NCBI RefSeq assembly: GCF_026183695.1
Contig: NZ_JAPFRD010000011.1
Location: 802,271 to 866,270 of the forward strand
DNA: 64,000 nt
Direction: 5' to 3'
Origin: Alteromonas aquimaris
Lineage (GTDB): Bacteria; Pseudomonadota; Gammaproteobacteria; Enterobacterales; Alteromonadaceae
Position numbers and translations under genes: made by a program. Within the stretch, counting starts at the first letter, position 1, and each line of letters starts with the position of its first letter. Under the pieces are notes generated by a model. That model did no database searches, had not been told where the DNA came from, and saw only the letters and a program-made list of their open reading frames with translations. This document shows positions 37,360 through 44,955 of this stretch, in pieces.

Positions 37360-39183
37360 ATGATAAGAGCCATTTGTTTTGTTTTACTATTCGCTTATCT
37401 GCCAGCATCAAGCGCCTCCTCGGGTGACGAGAAGGCGCTTGCGCTGTATTTAAACGCTGAGGAAGCTTTTAATAGTGGAAATTTAGTCGAGGCAAGAGAA
37501 TTTGCCACAGCAGCAATCGAGTTAAAGCAAACAGATGGTATTGCGCAAATTAATGTACGTAAAACATTTAAAATTAATCGGGTTGGTCGTCAACGTCACA
37601 CCACCGAGCAGGTTGTTTTTGATAAAGAAGAATATTATCCAAATAAGTTACTTTCAGAGATCGAGCGCACACGTATTCAACGCGTCGCAAGAGCGCAACT
37701 ATTAGAAAAAAGAAGTGCTCCACCAAAGCTCGCGCTTACCTATTCGCATATTGTTGATGAAGATAACGACAATACCTTGTCTGGGCTAGAAAAAGTTCGT
37801 TTAACATTTGAGCTTACCAATGTCGGGCAAGGTGTGGCTGAAGATGTCACAACGGTAATCAGCCTTCCAGGAATCGAAATCGAGCAAAAAGAACTAACGA
37901 TGCGTATCGGTGAACTGTTGCCGGGCCAACGCACCCAATTTACTCACAAAATGCAGTTGCCTCAAAAGGTGTCATCGCGTTTTCAGGCATTTTTTGTATC
38001 CGCTTCTGAAAAAGATGGGTTAGGAGAGCTTGATAACGTACGCATTCCTGTAAACGCACAAAATTGGTTGGCCCCCGTTTTAAAAACCCAACTACTCGCA
38101 GAGCACAGCGATCCCTTACAACCACAAAGGCCATCTGTATTGCGTTACAGGGTTACCAACGTTGGAAAGGGAACGGCCAGAGATGTCAATCTGTCACTCA
38201 ATTTCGGTAACGTACAAAGCTTCCATATATTGGATGATATCGACCTGAAATCTATCAGCCAGTTAAAAGTGGGGGAAAGCCGAGATATCACCTTCAAAGT
38301 GCAAGCTGAAAAAGATATTTTTAGCCAACTTGAATCACTACTTTTTTTGGATTACGCCACCAGAGGCATTGCGCGCTCAAGTATTCCGTTAGAGCTTACC
38401 GACAAATCGCTCACATCGTCATCATCGGCATTAACTCAATGGCTGGCGAAACGTGCTTCTCGAAAAACAAAGCGTGCAAAATTACAAAACAGAGCAGAAG
38501 CCGCTGTGCTTACTACTATGCAAAAACCAGCCACAGGGCGGCTCAATAATACATTGATAGCCAGTCAAATATTTACTGACGCAATGGGTGTCAGTGAAAC
38601 AAACGTGCAGCAAAGAACGATCACCGGCAAATCTCAATGGTATGCCTATTTTACTCAGGAACTCACAAACAGGCTTGTCAACAAGGGCAGCGAACAGTTT
38701 TATTTGCATTTGAGTGTGGAAAAGGTAGTTAACACAAAAAACCGTATTCATTTGCAAATGCGGAATAGCACCGGCAGTGAGTACCAAATTCCACTGACCG
38801 ACCTTTACGCGCATCTGGCGCAATTGCCGGTAGCAAATGTGGTGTTGTTCCTTGAAGCGCCATTTTTACAGTCTGAGGCAAGTCCTGTCTTGATCATACA
38901 AACATTTCCGATGCCACCGCCAAAAGTGCGCGTGTTTGCATCTGCTATGAAAGGGAGCGACGCTCTTGCTGATAGCTTTACTGGCGCAGGTCTTTTTACC
39001 GCAATGATTTTGGAAGGGTTGCAAGGTGAGGCCGATCAAAACAATGACGCGGTCACAACAACTGAAGAACTTCACCAATGGCTGTCAAATAGCATCCCCT
39101 ATGCGACATCACTTAATAATCAGCAAGCGCAATACCCAGTTTATTCTGGAAGCCATGCCCTGCTAAACACATTTGATAAATAG
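37360..39183 (+). CDS. Exported caspase-like (C14-type) protein lacking the catalytic Cys
   Basis: A 607-residue protein with a signal peptide (about 1-19), a short helical N-terminal part, two CARDB-like beta modules (about 125-225 and 243-345, each with TNVGxGxAxDV), and a C-terminal caspase-like domain (about 395-605). The end is diagnostic: FASAMKGSDALADS, then TGAGLFTAMILEGLQGEADQNNDAVTTTEELHQWL, as in prokaryotic C14 peptidases. Where active members have LDACFSG, this has FLEAPF (E499-F502), and no SGHG is seen at about 447-452 (FYLHLS). It is therefore probably a non-catalytic pseudo-caspase. It is 12 nt after the barrel gene and 11 nt before the next, so this is an operon. Confidence 0.65.
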   Translation: MIRAICFVLLFAYLPASSASSGDEKALALYLNAEEAFNSGNLVEAREFATAAIELKQTDGIAQINVRKTFKINRVGRQRHTTEQVVFDKEEYYPNKLLSEIERTRIQRVARAQLLEKRSAPPKLALTYSHIVDEDNDNTLSGLEKVRLTFELTNVGQGVAEDVTTVISLPGIEIEQKELTMRIGELLPGQRTQFTHKMQLPQKVSSRFQAFFVSASEKDGLGELDNVRIPVNAQNWLAPVLKTQLLAEHSDPLQPQRPSVLRYRVTNVGKGTARDVNLSLNFGNVQSFHILDDIDLKSISQLKVGESRDITFKVQAEKDIFSQLESLLFLDYATRGIARSSIPLELTDKSLTSSSSALTQWLAKRASRKTKRAKLQNRAEAAVLTTMQKPATGRLNNTLIASQIFTDAMGVSETNVQQRTITGKSQWYAYFTQELTNRLVNKGSEQFYLHLSVEKVVNTKNRIHLQMRNSTGSEYQIPLTDLYAHLAQLPVANVVLFLEAPFLQSEASPVLIIQTFPMPPPKVRVFASAMKGSDALADSFTGAGLFTAMILEGLQGEADQNNDAVTTTEELHQWLSNSIPYATSLNNQQAQYPVYSGSHALLNTFDK

Positions 39184-39194
39184 GAAAATAATTA

Positions 39195-40094
39195 ATGAAA
39201 TATCTGTTCGCTGCAACCATCAGCATGTTTGTTATTTATGGTCAATCTGCAAGGGCCGAGGATTGTGCAAAAAGCCCTTATACACCTGCAGCAGGGCAGG
39301 TGATGGTTTCTGCGTTTGCAAAAACAGAAGCGGAGTCCGTTGAACTAGCAAGAATGAATTTAAGTGCGCAAATCGCAGATAGCCATGTCACAGCGCAATA
39401 TATTTCTACGCAAACTAATGATGCGCTACAACTATATGATTCAGCAGCCATCGCTTACCAAAAAACGCTGGTAAAGCAACGGCTCTCAATTCACTCAACG
39501 GTTTGTCGTGGTGGCGTTAAAACGTGGGCGATTTACGATACGCGAAGCGCTTCCAGCAAGATTGCCAATTACCTTGCTGCCACAAAGCAGCGCTTAAGCA
39601 TACCCCATTATCTTGGCGGACTTGCCAGCATCGCCCTCCCAGCGCACTACGCGCAATCAAGTCCAGTGTTAAGTGCTAATGCCGATGCGTTACTTGTACA
39701 AATTAACCATGAGCAATTCGTTCTGAGTGAAACAGATGTAGCGGAAATTGTTACCCCACCCGAACTTAATGGGTTAGGTATTACGGCCCGACATACGGCA
39801 AAGCCCTTTATTTTGAAACAATTAACGACGCTACATTCTACTGATATCGATGCATTTTATTGCACCGACACCGGACGATGTTTTCTTCTTTATTCAGGCG
39901 CCATTAATGCAGACAAGCCACTTGAGGTTGCAAAAGCACGGTTTGATCAACCAACCCGAGGGCACATTGTTATGGTTACAAGAGATACATTAGCCGATGC
40001 TAGTACCAACACTCCCTATCAGCTTTATATCGCGCTTCTGCGCCAAAGCGAAAGCATACCAGAACAAATATCCTGGCTACCAATAAACAGTTAA
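39195..40094 (+). CDS. Exported protein of the envelope operon, LPP20-like N-terminus
   Basis: A 299-residue protein with a signal peptide (about 1-21). Residues about 32-125 (SAFAKTEAESVELARMNLSAQIADSHVTAQYIS, then QRLSIHSTVCRGGVKTWAIYDTRSAS) show the helix-strand pattern of LPP20-like lipoproteins. The C-terminal half has a Cys pair (YCTDTGRCF) and is of unknown fold. It follows the caspase-like gene by 11 nt and ends before palindrome copy 2. No enzymatic motif is visible. Confidence 0.5.
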   Translation: MKYLFAATISMFVIYGQSARAEDCAKSPYTPAAGQVMVSAFAKTEAESVELARMNLSAQIADSHVTAQYISTQTNDALQLYDSAAIAYQKTLVKQRLSIHSTVCRGGVKTWAIYDTRSASSKIANYLAATKQRLSIPHYLGGLASIALPAHYAQSSPVLSANADALLVQINHEQFVLSETDVAEIVTPPELNGLGITARHTAKPFILKQLTTLHSTDIDAFYCTDTGRCFLLYSGAINADKPLEVAKARFDQPTRGHIVMVTRDTLADASTNTPYQLYIALLRQSESIPEQISWLPINS

Positions 40095-40122
40095 TAACTT
40101 CACGAATGATTTTTCAAATTAG

Positions 40123-40134
40123 CGGAAATTTCCG
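40123..40134 (+). promoter_or_regulatory. Island palindrome copy 2, before the LPP20 and Csx16-fusion genes
   Basis: CGGAAATTTCCG. A -10-like CATCAT (40161-40166) lies 28 nt after the last C; CATAAG (40164-40169) is an alternative 3 nt further. The start codon is 64 nt downstream. Confidence 0.65.
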
Positions 40135-40198
40135 TAAAGCATCAAATTCAATTTTTCCTGCATCATAAGCACGTAAACTAATTAAAGGAAAAATATTG

Positions 40199-40831
40199 AT
40201 GAAAAATACAAATACTAAATTAACCATTGCAGCAGTTGTCACCACATTTTTAGGCGCGGGGTGTGCGAGTAACCCTGAAATTGTCACTAAGTTTGAACCC
40301 GGGAGCTGCCGCTTCGACCAAGGGCAAGAGCAAGCGCCAGATTGGTACTGTGCACCAGACAGGTTATTCGATCAGGACTTCGTGTATAAACGAGGGGTAG
40401 GCGATGGCACCATTCAAGATCTAAATCTACGCTACACTGCCGCCATACAAAACGCGCGCGTGTCGCTGGCGCGATCAGTCAATCAACACGTTCTGGATGA
40501 TTTTAACCAGCGTGCAGAGTCGGTAATAACAGACGGTAACCGGCGGGAAAAAATAGCAACCGAAGTGGTGTCAAACATCAAGACTGACATCGATTTGCCG
40601 CCAACTGAAAAAGAAGCGGAGGTATACGATGCGAAGGGAAATCTGCATGTATTAATGCGCGTAAACGCAGGCGAATTGAACGAGCGCATGGAAGAAAAGC
40701 GCAAACAACTTATGCAACATTTCTACGCCAAGCTTGAAGCTATGGAAAAACAACCAGCGAACAATACCGCTGAACACGATAAGGAGCCGGTGACGATGCT
40801 TGAAATGCTAGACCAGTCAATCGCTAAATAA
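40199..40831 (+). CDS. LPP20-family lipoprotein
   Basis: A 210-residue predicted lipoprotein. The N-terminus ends in LGAGCASN, a lipobox whose Cys (about residue 20) would be lipidated. The body shows APDWYCAPD, VGDGT, LRYTAAIQNARVSLARSVNQHVLDDF and ATEVVSNI, which fit the LPP20 family. I chose the ATG at 40199 with AAAGGA about 10 nt upstream. It follows palindrome copy 2 and precedes the Csx16-CARF-nuclease gene by 178 nt, so the two may share a transcript. A lipoprotein beside CRISPR signalling genes is unusual; the palindrome ties it to the system. Confidence 0.68.
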   Translation: MKNTNTKLTIAAVVTTFLGAGCASNPEIVTKFEPGSCRFDQGQEQAPDWYCAPDRLFDQDFVYKRGVGDGTIQDLNLRYTAAIQNARVSLARSVNQHVLDDFNQRAESVITDGNRREKIATEVVSNIKTDIDLPPTEKEAEVYDAKGNLHVLMRVNAGELNERMEEKRKQLMQHFYAKLEAMEKQPANNTAEHDKEPVTMLEMLDQSIAK

Positions 40832-41009
40832 CAAGTTTATAAACGGTAGCTACGGATAGCTAGCCGGTTCATAGAAAAGGATTTCGCTCTCACCCTAAGT
40901 TAAAACCATATTGACTAAGTAGCGTAAAGCCGTATGCTTTGCTGCTCAAAAATAACAACAATACATACAGACAATTGCTCACACAGCGGTAGGCAAGTAA
41001 GGAACCACA

Positions 41010-42956
41010 ATGAATCAAAATACCCCTAAGCAAGCCCAGTTTTGGTTTGTCAGTCGACATCAAGGAGCGGCGGATTGGATCAAGCAACAAGGGGTTCACA
41101 TTGATCATTTTGTTCAGCACCTGCCAGACAATTCATCGCTTCACGCAGGTGATGTGGTCATCGGCTCTTTACCGCCAGCCAAAATAAACGAACTAAACCG
41201 CAATGGCATACGTTTTTTCCAGCTCGATGTGGACCTGCAAGAAAATGAACGAGGAAATGAGCTCAATGCGGATGACTTAATTCTTAACAATGCTCGATTA
41301 ACGGAATATACATCACAACGTTTCAGTTCAACAAACGGTTGCGAAGTGATAAAAGGTTTACAACAGCAACAACGGCAAAGTGCACCTGCTACCCATTGCT
41401 TTATTGTTGTTTCAACCTTTCAAAATGCCGCCAATTTACCGTTAATTTTAGAGCATGCTTCGACGAACGATGAACTGTTACTCTTGTTTACTCAACAAGT
41501 GAAAGTGCAAACAGAGCGTTTACAAGAAGTGTTAGCCAGGCACGGCTATAGTAATGTACACACTTTGCCTGTGCCCGACTCCTATAAAATGCTTCGAGAG
41601 CATCTACTCAATAAGTTAGCGCAAATTAATGCGCGACAACTCTGCTTTATTGGCAATGGTGGGCCAAAGCCTTTATCACAAGCCATAGAAGACAGTGTTC
41701 GACACTTACCCCACACCACGTATTACTGTGAGCAACAACCCTATTACCAAACATATAACGGTTCTATTTTTGAAGCAGCGGGGCCACAGTATTTTGCCGC
41801 TGAAAAATTAAGTCTGGAAGACATTCTGCGTCTGCAGGGCTTCACCATGGAGGGGGTAAAAGATAAAGGTGTACAAATCTGGCCGGCAAATGCCGCACCC
41901 TCGGTTAAAAGCCAGTATGGCATCGATAAAAATGTGACTGGCAACGCACATAGCGTAAATTTTATAAAAAATCACATAAAAGAACAAAAAGCCTTACCCT
42001 GGTATGAAACAAAAACGTTGTCACCAAGTTTTTATCAGCAGTGGCAGGCTAAGGTGCAAAGCCTGCTGGACTTTTTAATACAAGCAATAAATGAATATCA
42101 AAACTTCACTATTACCGCCTTGCCTGTGTCCGAAGCCTTTGATAAATATCTGTTTGACGCGTTCAGCCGGGTCGGTTTGCATAAACCGGAGTATGCTTAC
42201 TTCACTCTTGATGAGTGGATGAAAAAATCAAAGCACCAGTTAGATTTATTAACCAAAGCGATCATCAGTCAGCTCAGTACACAGTTTCATGAATTGGGGC
42301 TTGAACACCTTGTGCAAACCGTTAACTCTAATAGAGCTGAACTTTTAAAAAAACTGCAGTCTTGTGATCAACTCACTCAGCTTCTTGGCAGTTACCAAAA
42401 TGAATTAAAAAAGCGCAGAAAAAAAGGTTATCCCGAACATAAGCTAACATTCAGTATGGGGTTTGCCATGGAAGACATTGTCACGCAACGGGTATATCAC
42501 TTTTTAAAAGCCAACGAAGCGTTAGCAAAAAAAGTACTTAACTCTGCATGGGTTGGTGTACGTTCCATGCCTTCATCGCCAGATGCCCGTAAACTGGTTA
42601 CGGCTGAATTTGATATTCTGTTAGTTACCAAACACGCATCGCTGATTCATCTGGAATGTAAAGCCGCCGCATCTACGGTTAAGGATTTATCAGCAAGGCT
42701 TACTACCATACAGCAAGCCTCGTCTTCATTGGCAAAAATGTATGTGGTCGCGCCGCATTATACCGACTTTCCAGACGCTTCCTGGACAGCGATGCATCAA
42801 CGTCTTGCCGAGCAGCAGCGGCAAACTCGAGGGCAGGACTTTATACCGTTCACCTTACCGGACCAGCCCGAGCGCTTTGCAGAACATGACGAAGCAGCGG
42901 TGCCAACATTTGAGCTAAGTCTCGAAAAACTACTTAAATCAATGCTGATTAACTAA
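41010..42956 (+). CDS. Csx16-CARF-PD-(D/E)xK fusion, Can2/Card1-like effector
   Basis: A 648-residue fusion. Residues about 8-100 are a full Csx16 (VVA1548) domain (FWFVSRHQGAADWIKQQG; GDVVIGSLPP), closely matching the stand-alone Csx16 at 52604. Residues about 125-275 look like a CARF domain of the DUF1887/Can2 kind (FIVVSTFQNAANLPLIL; LCFIGNGGPKPLSQAI), which would bind cyclic oligoadenylate made by Cas10. The C-terminus (about 500-640) has a PD-(D/E)xK nuclease site: D535 in AEFDILLV and E549-x-K551 in LECKAA. Can2/Card1 cut DNA and/or RNA when ligand is bound. Csx16 has been reported as a ring nuclease, so the fusion may both sense and destroy its signal. Confidence 0.75.
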   Translation: MNQNTPKQAQFWFVSRHQGAADWIKQQGVHIDHFVQHLPDNSSLHAGDVVIGSLPPAKINELNRNGIRFFQLDVDLQENERGNELNADDLILNNARLTEYTSQRFSSTNGCEVIKGLQQQQRQSAPATHCFIVVSTFQNAANLPLILEHASTNDELLLLFTQQVKVQTERLQEVLARHGYSNVHTLPVPDSYKMLREHLLNKLAQINARQLCFIGNGGPKPLSQAIEDSVRHLPHTTYYCEQQPYYQTYNGSIFEAAGPQYFAAEKLSLEDILRLQGFTMEGVKDKGVQIWPANAAPSVKSQYGIDKNVTGNAHSVNFIKNHIKEQKALPWYETKTLSPSFYQQWQAKVQSLLDFLIQAINEYQNFTITALPVSEAFDKYLFDAFSRVGLHKPEYAYFTLDEWMKKSKHQLDLLTKAIISQLSTQFHELGLEHLVQTVNSNRAELLKKLQSCDQLTQLLGSYQNELKKRRKKGYPEHKLTFSMGFAMEDIVTQRVYHFLKANEALAKKVLNSAWVGVRSMPSSPDARKLVTAEFDILLVTKHASLIHLECKAAASTVKDLSARLTTIQQASSSLAKMYVVAPHYTDFPDASWTAMHQRLAEQQRQTRGQDFIPFTLPDQPERFAEHDEAAVPTFELSLEKLLKSMLIN

Positions 42957-42959
42957 AGG

Positions 42960-42971
42960 CGGAAATTTCCG
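42960..42971 (+). promoter_or_regulatory. Island palindrome copy 3, before the cas1-cas2 unit
   Basis: CGGAAATTTCCG. A -10-like TACACT (42998-43003) lies 28 nt after the last C. The start codon of the next gene is 69 nt downstream. Confidence 0.7.
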
Positions 42972-42990
42972 TAAGCTAGTAAAAAAGTAA

Positions 42991-43040
42991 AAGTGCTTAC
43001 ACTGATTAGGTATTTAAAAATTAACTAATCAGGAGCACTT
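42991..43040 (+). repeat. Two-part inverted repeat around the ribosome site of the cas1 unit
   Basis: AAGTGCT (42991-42997) pairs with AGCACTT (43034-43040) and TGATTAG (43003-43009) with CTAATCA (43025-43031). The inner arm touches the ribosome site AGGAG. If transcription starts near 43010, as copy 3 predicts, the left arms are not in the RNA, so a DNA-binding site is also possible. Confidence 0.5.
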
Positions 43041-43565
43041 ATGCTTAATACACTATTTAAAAAAATTCGTTCTACCTTCTTTCGTTCAGCGGCCCAGAGC
43101 GCCCCAAAAGCTGAACACATTTTTACCCCCGTTCTGCGGGCTGTTAGCCAAAGCCGCGGTCAGCTGGTGGCTGTGCCAAAACAACATAGCCTTAACGCAA
43201 AGCAGGTTCACTCGCTTTTTACCTGGCTGGGGTACGCAGTATCGCCCGCTAAGTATTGCAATGGCTTTCTGATCCAAAAAAACGGCGACACGGCACTGGT
43301 GTGTCTGGCACTTAACCCTACAAATAGCGCAAGAAGAAAAGGGCTCGGTGAAAACGATATTAAGGCCGCAAGTGAAATAGCAAAACTGGAAGGAATAGGG
43401 CAAATACTGTTAGCAACAGGCGGCAGTTACCATCAAAATGCCGTAAAACAGGCAAGAGGCGTGGGCATGGTGCTACTGGATGGGATCAGTTTGACCAGAA
43501 TGTTGATGGCACATCGCCCACAAGGGGCTGTTGCAGCGACAGGAGCAAAAGTTTATGCATGTTGA
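43041..43565 (+). CDS. Mrr-like restriction-fold protein before cas1
   Basis: A 174-residue protein with an amphipathic start (MLNTLFKKIRSTFF). The C-terminal 110 residues follow the Mrr_cat/REase fold: LFTWLGYAVSPAKYCNGFLIQKNGDTALVCLAL, then IKAASEIAKLEGIGQILLATGGSYHQNAVKQARGVGMVLLDGISLTRML. The usual catalytic D..QxK is not clear (the strand reads VCLAL), so activity is doubtful. Its 3' end overlaps cas1 by 11 nt, which suggests coupled translation and a link to spacer acquisition. The gene at 48241 looks related in fold and N-terminus. Confidence 0.58.
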   Translation: MLNTLFKKIRSTFFRSAAQSAPKAEHIFTPVLRAVSQSRGQLVAVPKQHSLNAKQVHSLFTWLGYAVSPAKYCNGFLIQKNGDTALVCLALNPTNSARRKGLGENDIKAASEIAKLEGIGQILLATGGSYHQNAVKQARGVGMVLLDGISLTRMLMAHRPQGAVAATGAKVYAC

Positions 43566-44481
43566 TATTGCAGGCAACGACATGTGCTTAACATTAACAC
43601 AGCATAATGTGATGAAAATTGCGCAAACTACCGGGGGATCGAGAACGCTGCCAGTAGACAGTATCTCTGGCTTGCAAATAAGCCAGAACACATTAGTGGA
43701 CATACAATTAATCACGGTATTACTGAGTAACCAATGCGATATTGTTGTGCAAAATAAAAAATCCCACCCCATAACGCTATCGGCTTTTAATCCAATGGGC
43801 GGTAGTGCAAAACTACGGGTAGTTTGGATGAACTGCCTTGCTGATAATGCATGTAAAATGGCCATAGCGAAAAAACTCGTTGCAGCGAAATGGCATAGCC
43901 AGCGTCACACCATTGCCAGGCTCAATGGCAATAACGTTACAATGGATACATTAGCAGTATTATCACCAACGAACCCATTTGATAACACCGAGCTTTCCAT
44001 CACCTCATTGCTGGGTATAGAAGGGGCGCTCAGCGTTAAATATTTTGCAGCGTTAAAACAGTATTTGCCGCCATGGTGTCACTTCGACAAGCGCCGGCGA
44101 CGCCCTGCCACCGACCCATTTAATGCACTGATTAGTCTCACTTACACATTGGCAACGGATGTGATCACCCGAACACTTATTGAAGCTGGGTTTGACCCTA
44201 TTTTTGGCGCGCTACACACACCAGATGGTTATAGACCTTCACTTTCATGTGACCTTATCGAGCCCTATCGAGCATATTTGGATTACTGGGTAATCACGCA
44301 GTGTTTACCGCAGTTAACAGAGTCTCATTTTAATTATGTAAATGAAGACGGCAGCTGCAAACTCACTAAAGAAGGCAAACAAATCTATTACCAACAATGG
44401 GGAAAAAAACGAAAAACATTTAAGCAAGGGCTTGCAGCAAAAATTCTCATGCTTAAAAAACGGATGATAAACAATGCATAA
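43555..44481 (+). CDS. cas1: CRISPR-associated integrase Cas1
   Basis: A 308-residue Cas1, the metal-dependent integrase that inserts new spacers. The conserved residues are E156 (LLGIEGALSVKYF), H221 (FDPIFGALHTPDGYRPSL) and D233/E236 (SCDLIEPYRA). The N-terminal part is the beta-rich Cas1 domain. The ATG at 43555 has AGGAG 9 nt upstream and overlaps the Mrr-like gene; the end overlaps cas2 by 8 nt. There is no reverse transcriptase or Cas6 fusion, which occurs in some type III Cas1 proteins. The adaptation set lies just before the main array. Confidence 0.92.
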   Translation: MHVDIAGNDMCLTLTQHNVMKIAQTTGGSRTLPVDSISGLQISQNTLVDIQLITVLLSNQCDIVVQNKKSHPITLSAFNPMGGSAKLRVVWMNCLADNACKMAIAKKLVAAKWHSQRHTIARLNGNNVTMDTLAVLSPTNPFDNTELSITSLLGIEGALSVKYFAALKQYLPPWCHFDKRRRRPATDPFNALISLTYTLATDVITRTLIEAGFDPIFGALHTPDGYRPSLSCDLIEPYRAYLDYWVITQCLPQLTESHFNYVNEDGSCKLTKEGKQIYYQQWGKKRKTFKQGLAAKILMLKKRMINNA

Positions 44482-44806
44482 AGCGACCTATTTAATTGCA
44501 TACGACATCGCATCAACCCCAATACGGAATAAAGTATTTAAGCTTCTGAGTACCTCAGGGTTTGCTCTTCAGGCTTCAGTGTTCGTGATGTGGGATTATC
44601 GCCAAAATATGGTAGCAACAATAAATAAAATTAGTGAGGTGATTAACGAAAACGAAGATAAATGTTTGTGTGTTACGCTGAACAGTGCAGGCTATACACA
44701 TAGTCAGGTGCCTGAATTTGCTGGCATTACCCTAACGCACTCCCAAGCGTTGGTTGATGTGTTACTTAATGGCTCGAACAAGAGCAATGAGAAAGTTGAT
44801 CAGTGA
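44474..44806 (+). CDS. cas2: CRISPR-associated protein Cas2
   Basis: A 110-residue Cas2, the structural partner of Cas1. It starts with the beta strand ATYLIAYDIAST with the conserved Asp (D11), followed by NKVFKLLSTSGFALQASVFVMWDY and a ferredoxin-like pattern. Overlap with cas1 by 8 nt supports coupled translation. It ends just before the array leader. Confidence 0.9.
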   Translation: MHKATYLIAYDIASTPIRNKVFKLLSTSGFALQASVFVMWDYRQNMVATINKISEVINENEDKCLCVTLNSAGYTHSQVPEFAGITLTHSQALVDVLLNGSNKSNEKVDQ

Positions 44807-44807
44807 T

Positions 44808-44955
44808 TAAATGGGTGGTAAATTTGCCCGACATAGTGAGAAAATAGTCAACCATGCATAGATACTCAGAAAGTCAACGCGAATCAGAAAAATATTTTCT
44901 GTTCAATGAGTTTTTCAACTCTTTGAAAATATGGCTTTATTATTTGTTGTTGACG
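44808..44955 (+). promoter_or_regulatory. Leader of CRISPR array 1 (leader copy 1)
   Basis: An AT-rich 148-nt leader that ends directly at the first repeat. The same sequence, with point changes, precedes arrays 2 and 3. Shared marks are TAGATACTCAGAAAGTCAAC and a short inverted repeat around GAGTTTTTCAACTC 45 nt before the array. Confidence 0.8.

Noticed and set aside
43041..43565. Calling this protein a functional restriction enzyme
   Set aside because: The expected catalytic residues are not visible, and no methylase is near.
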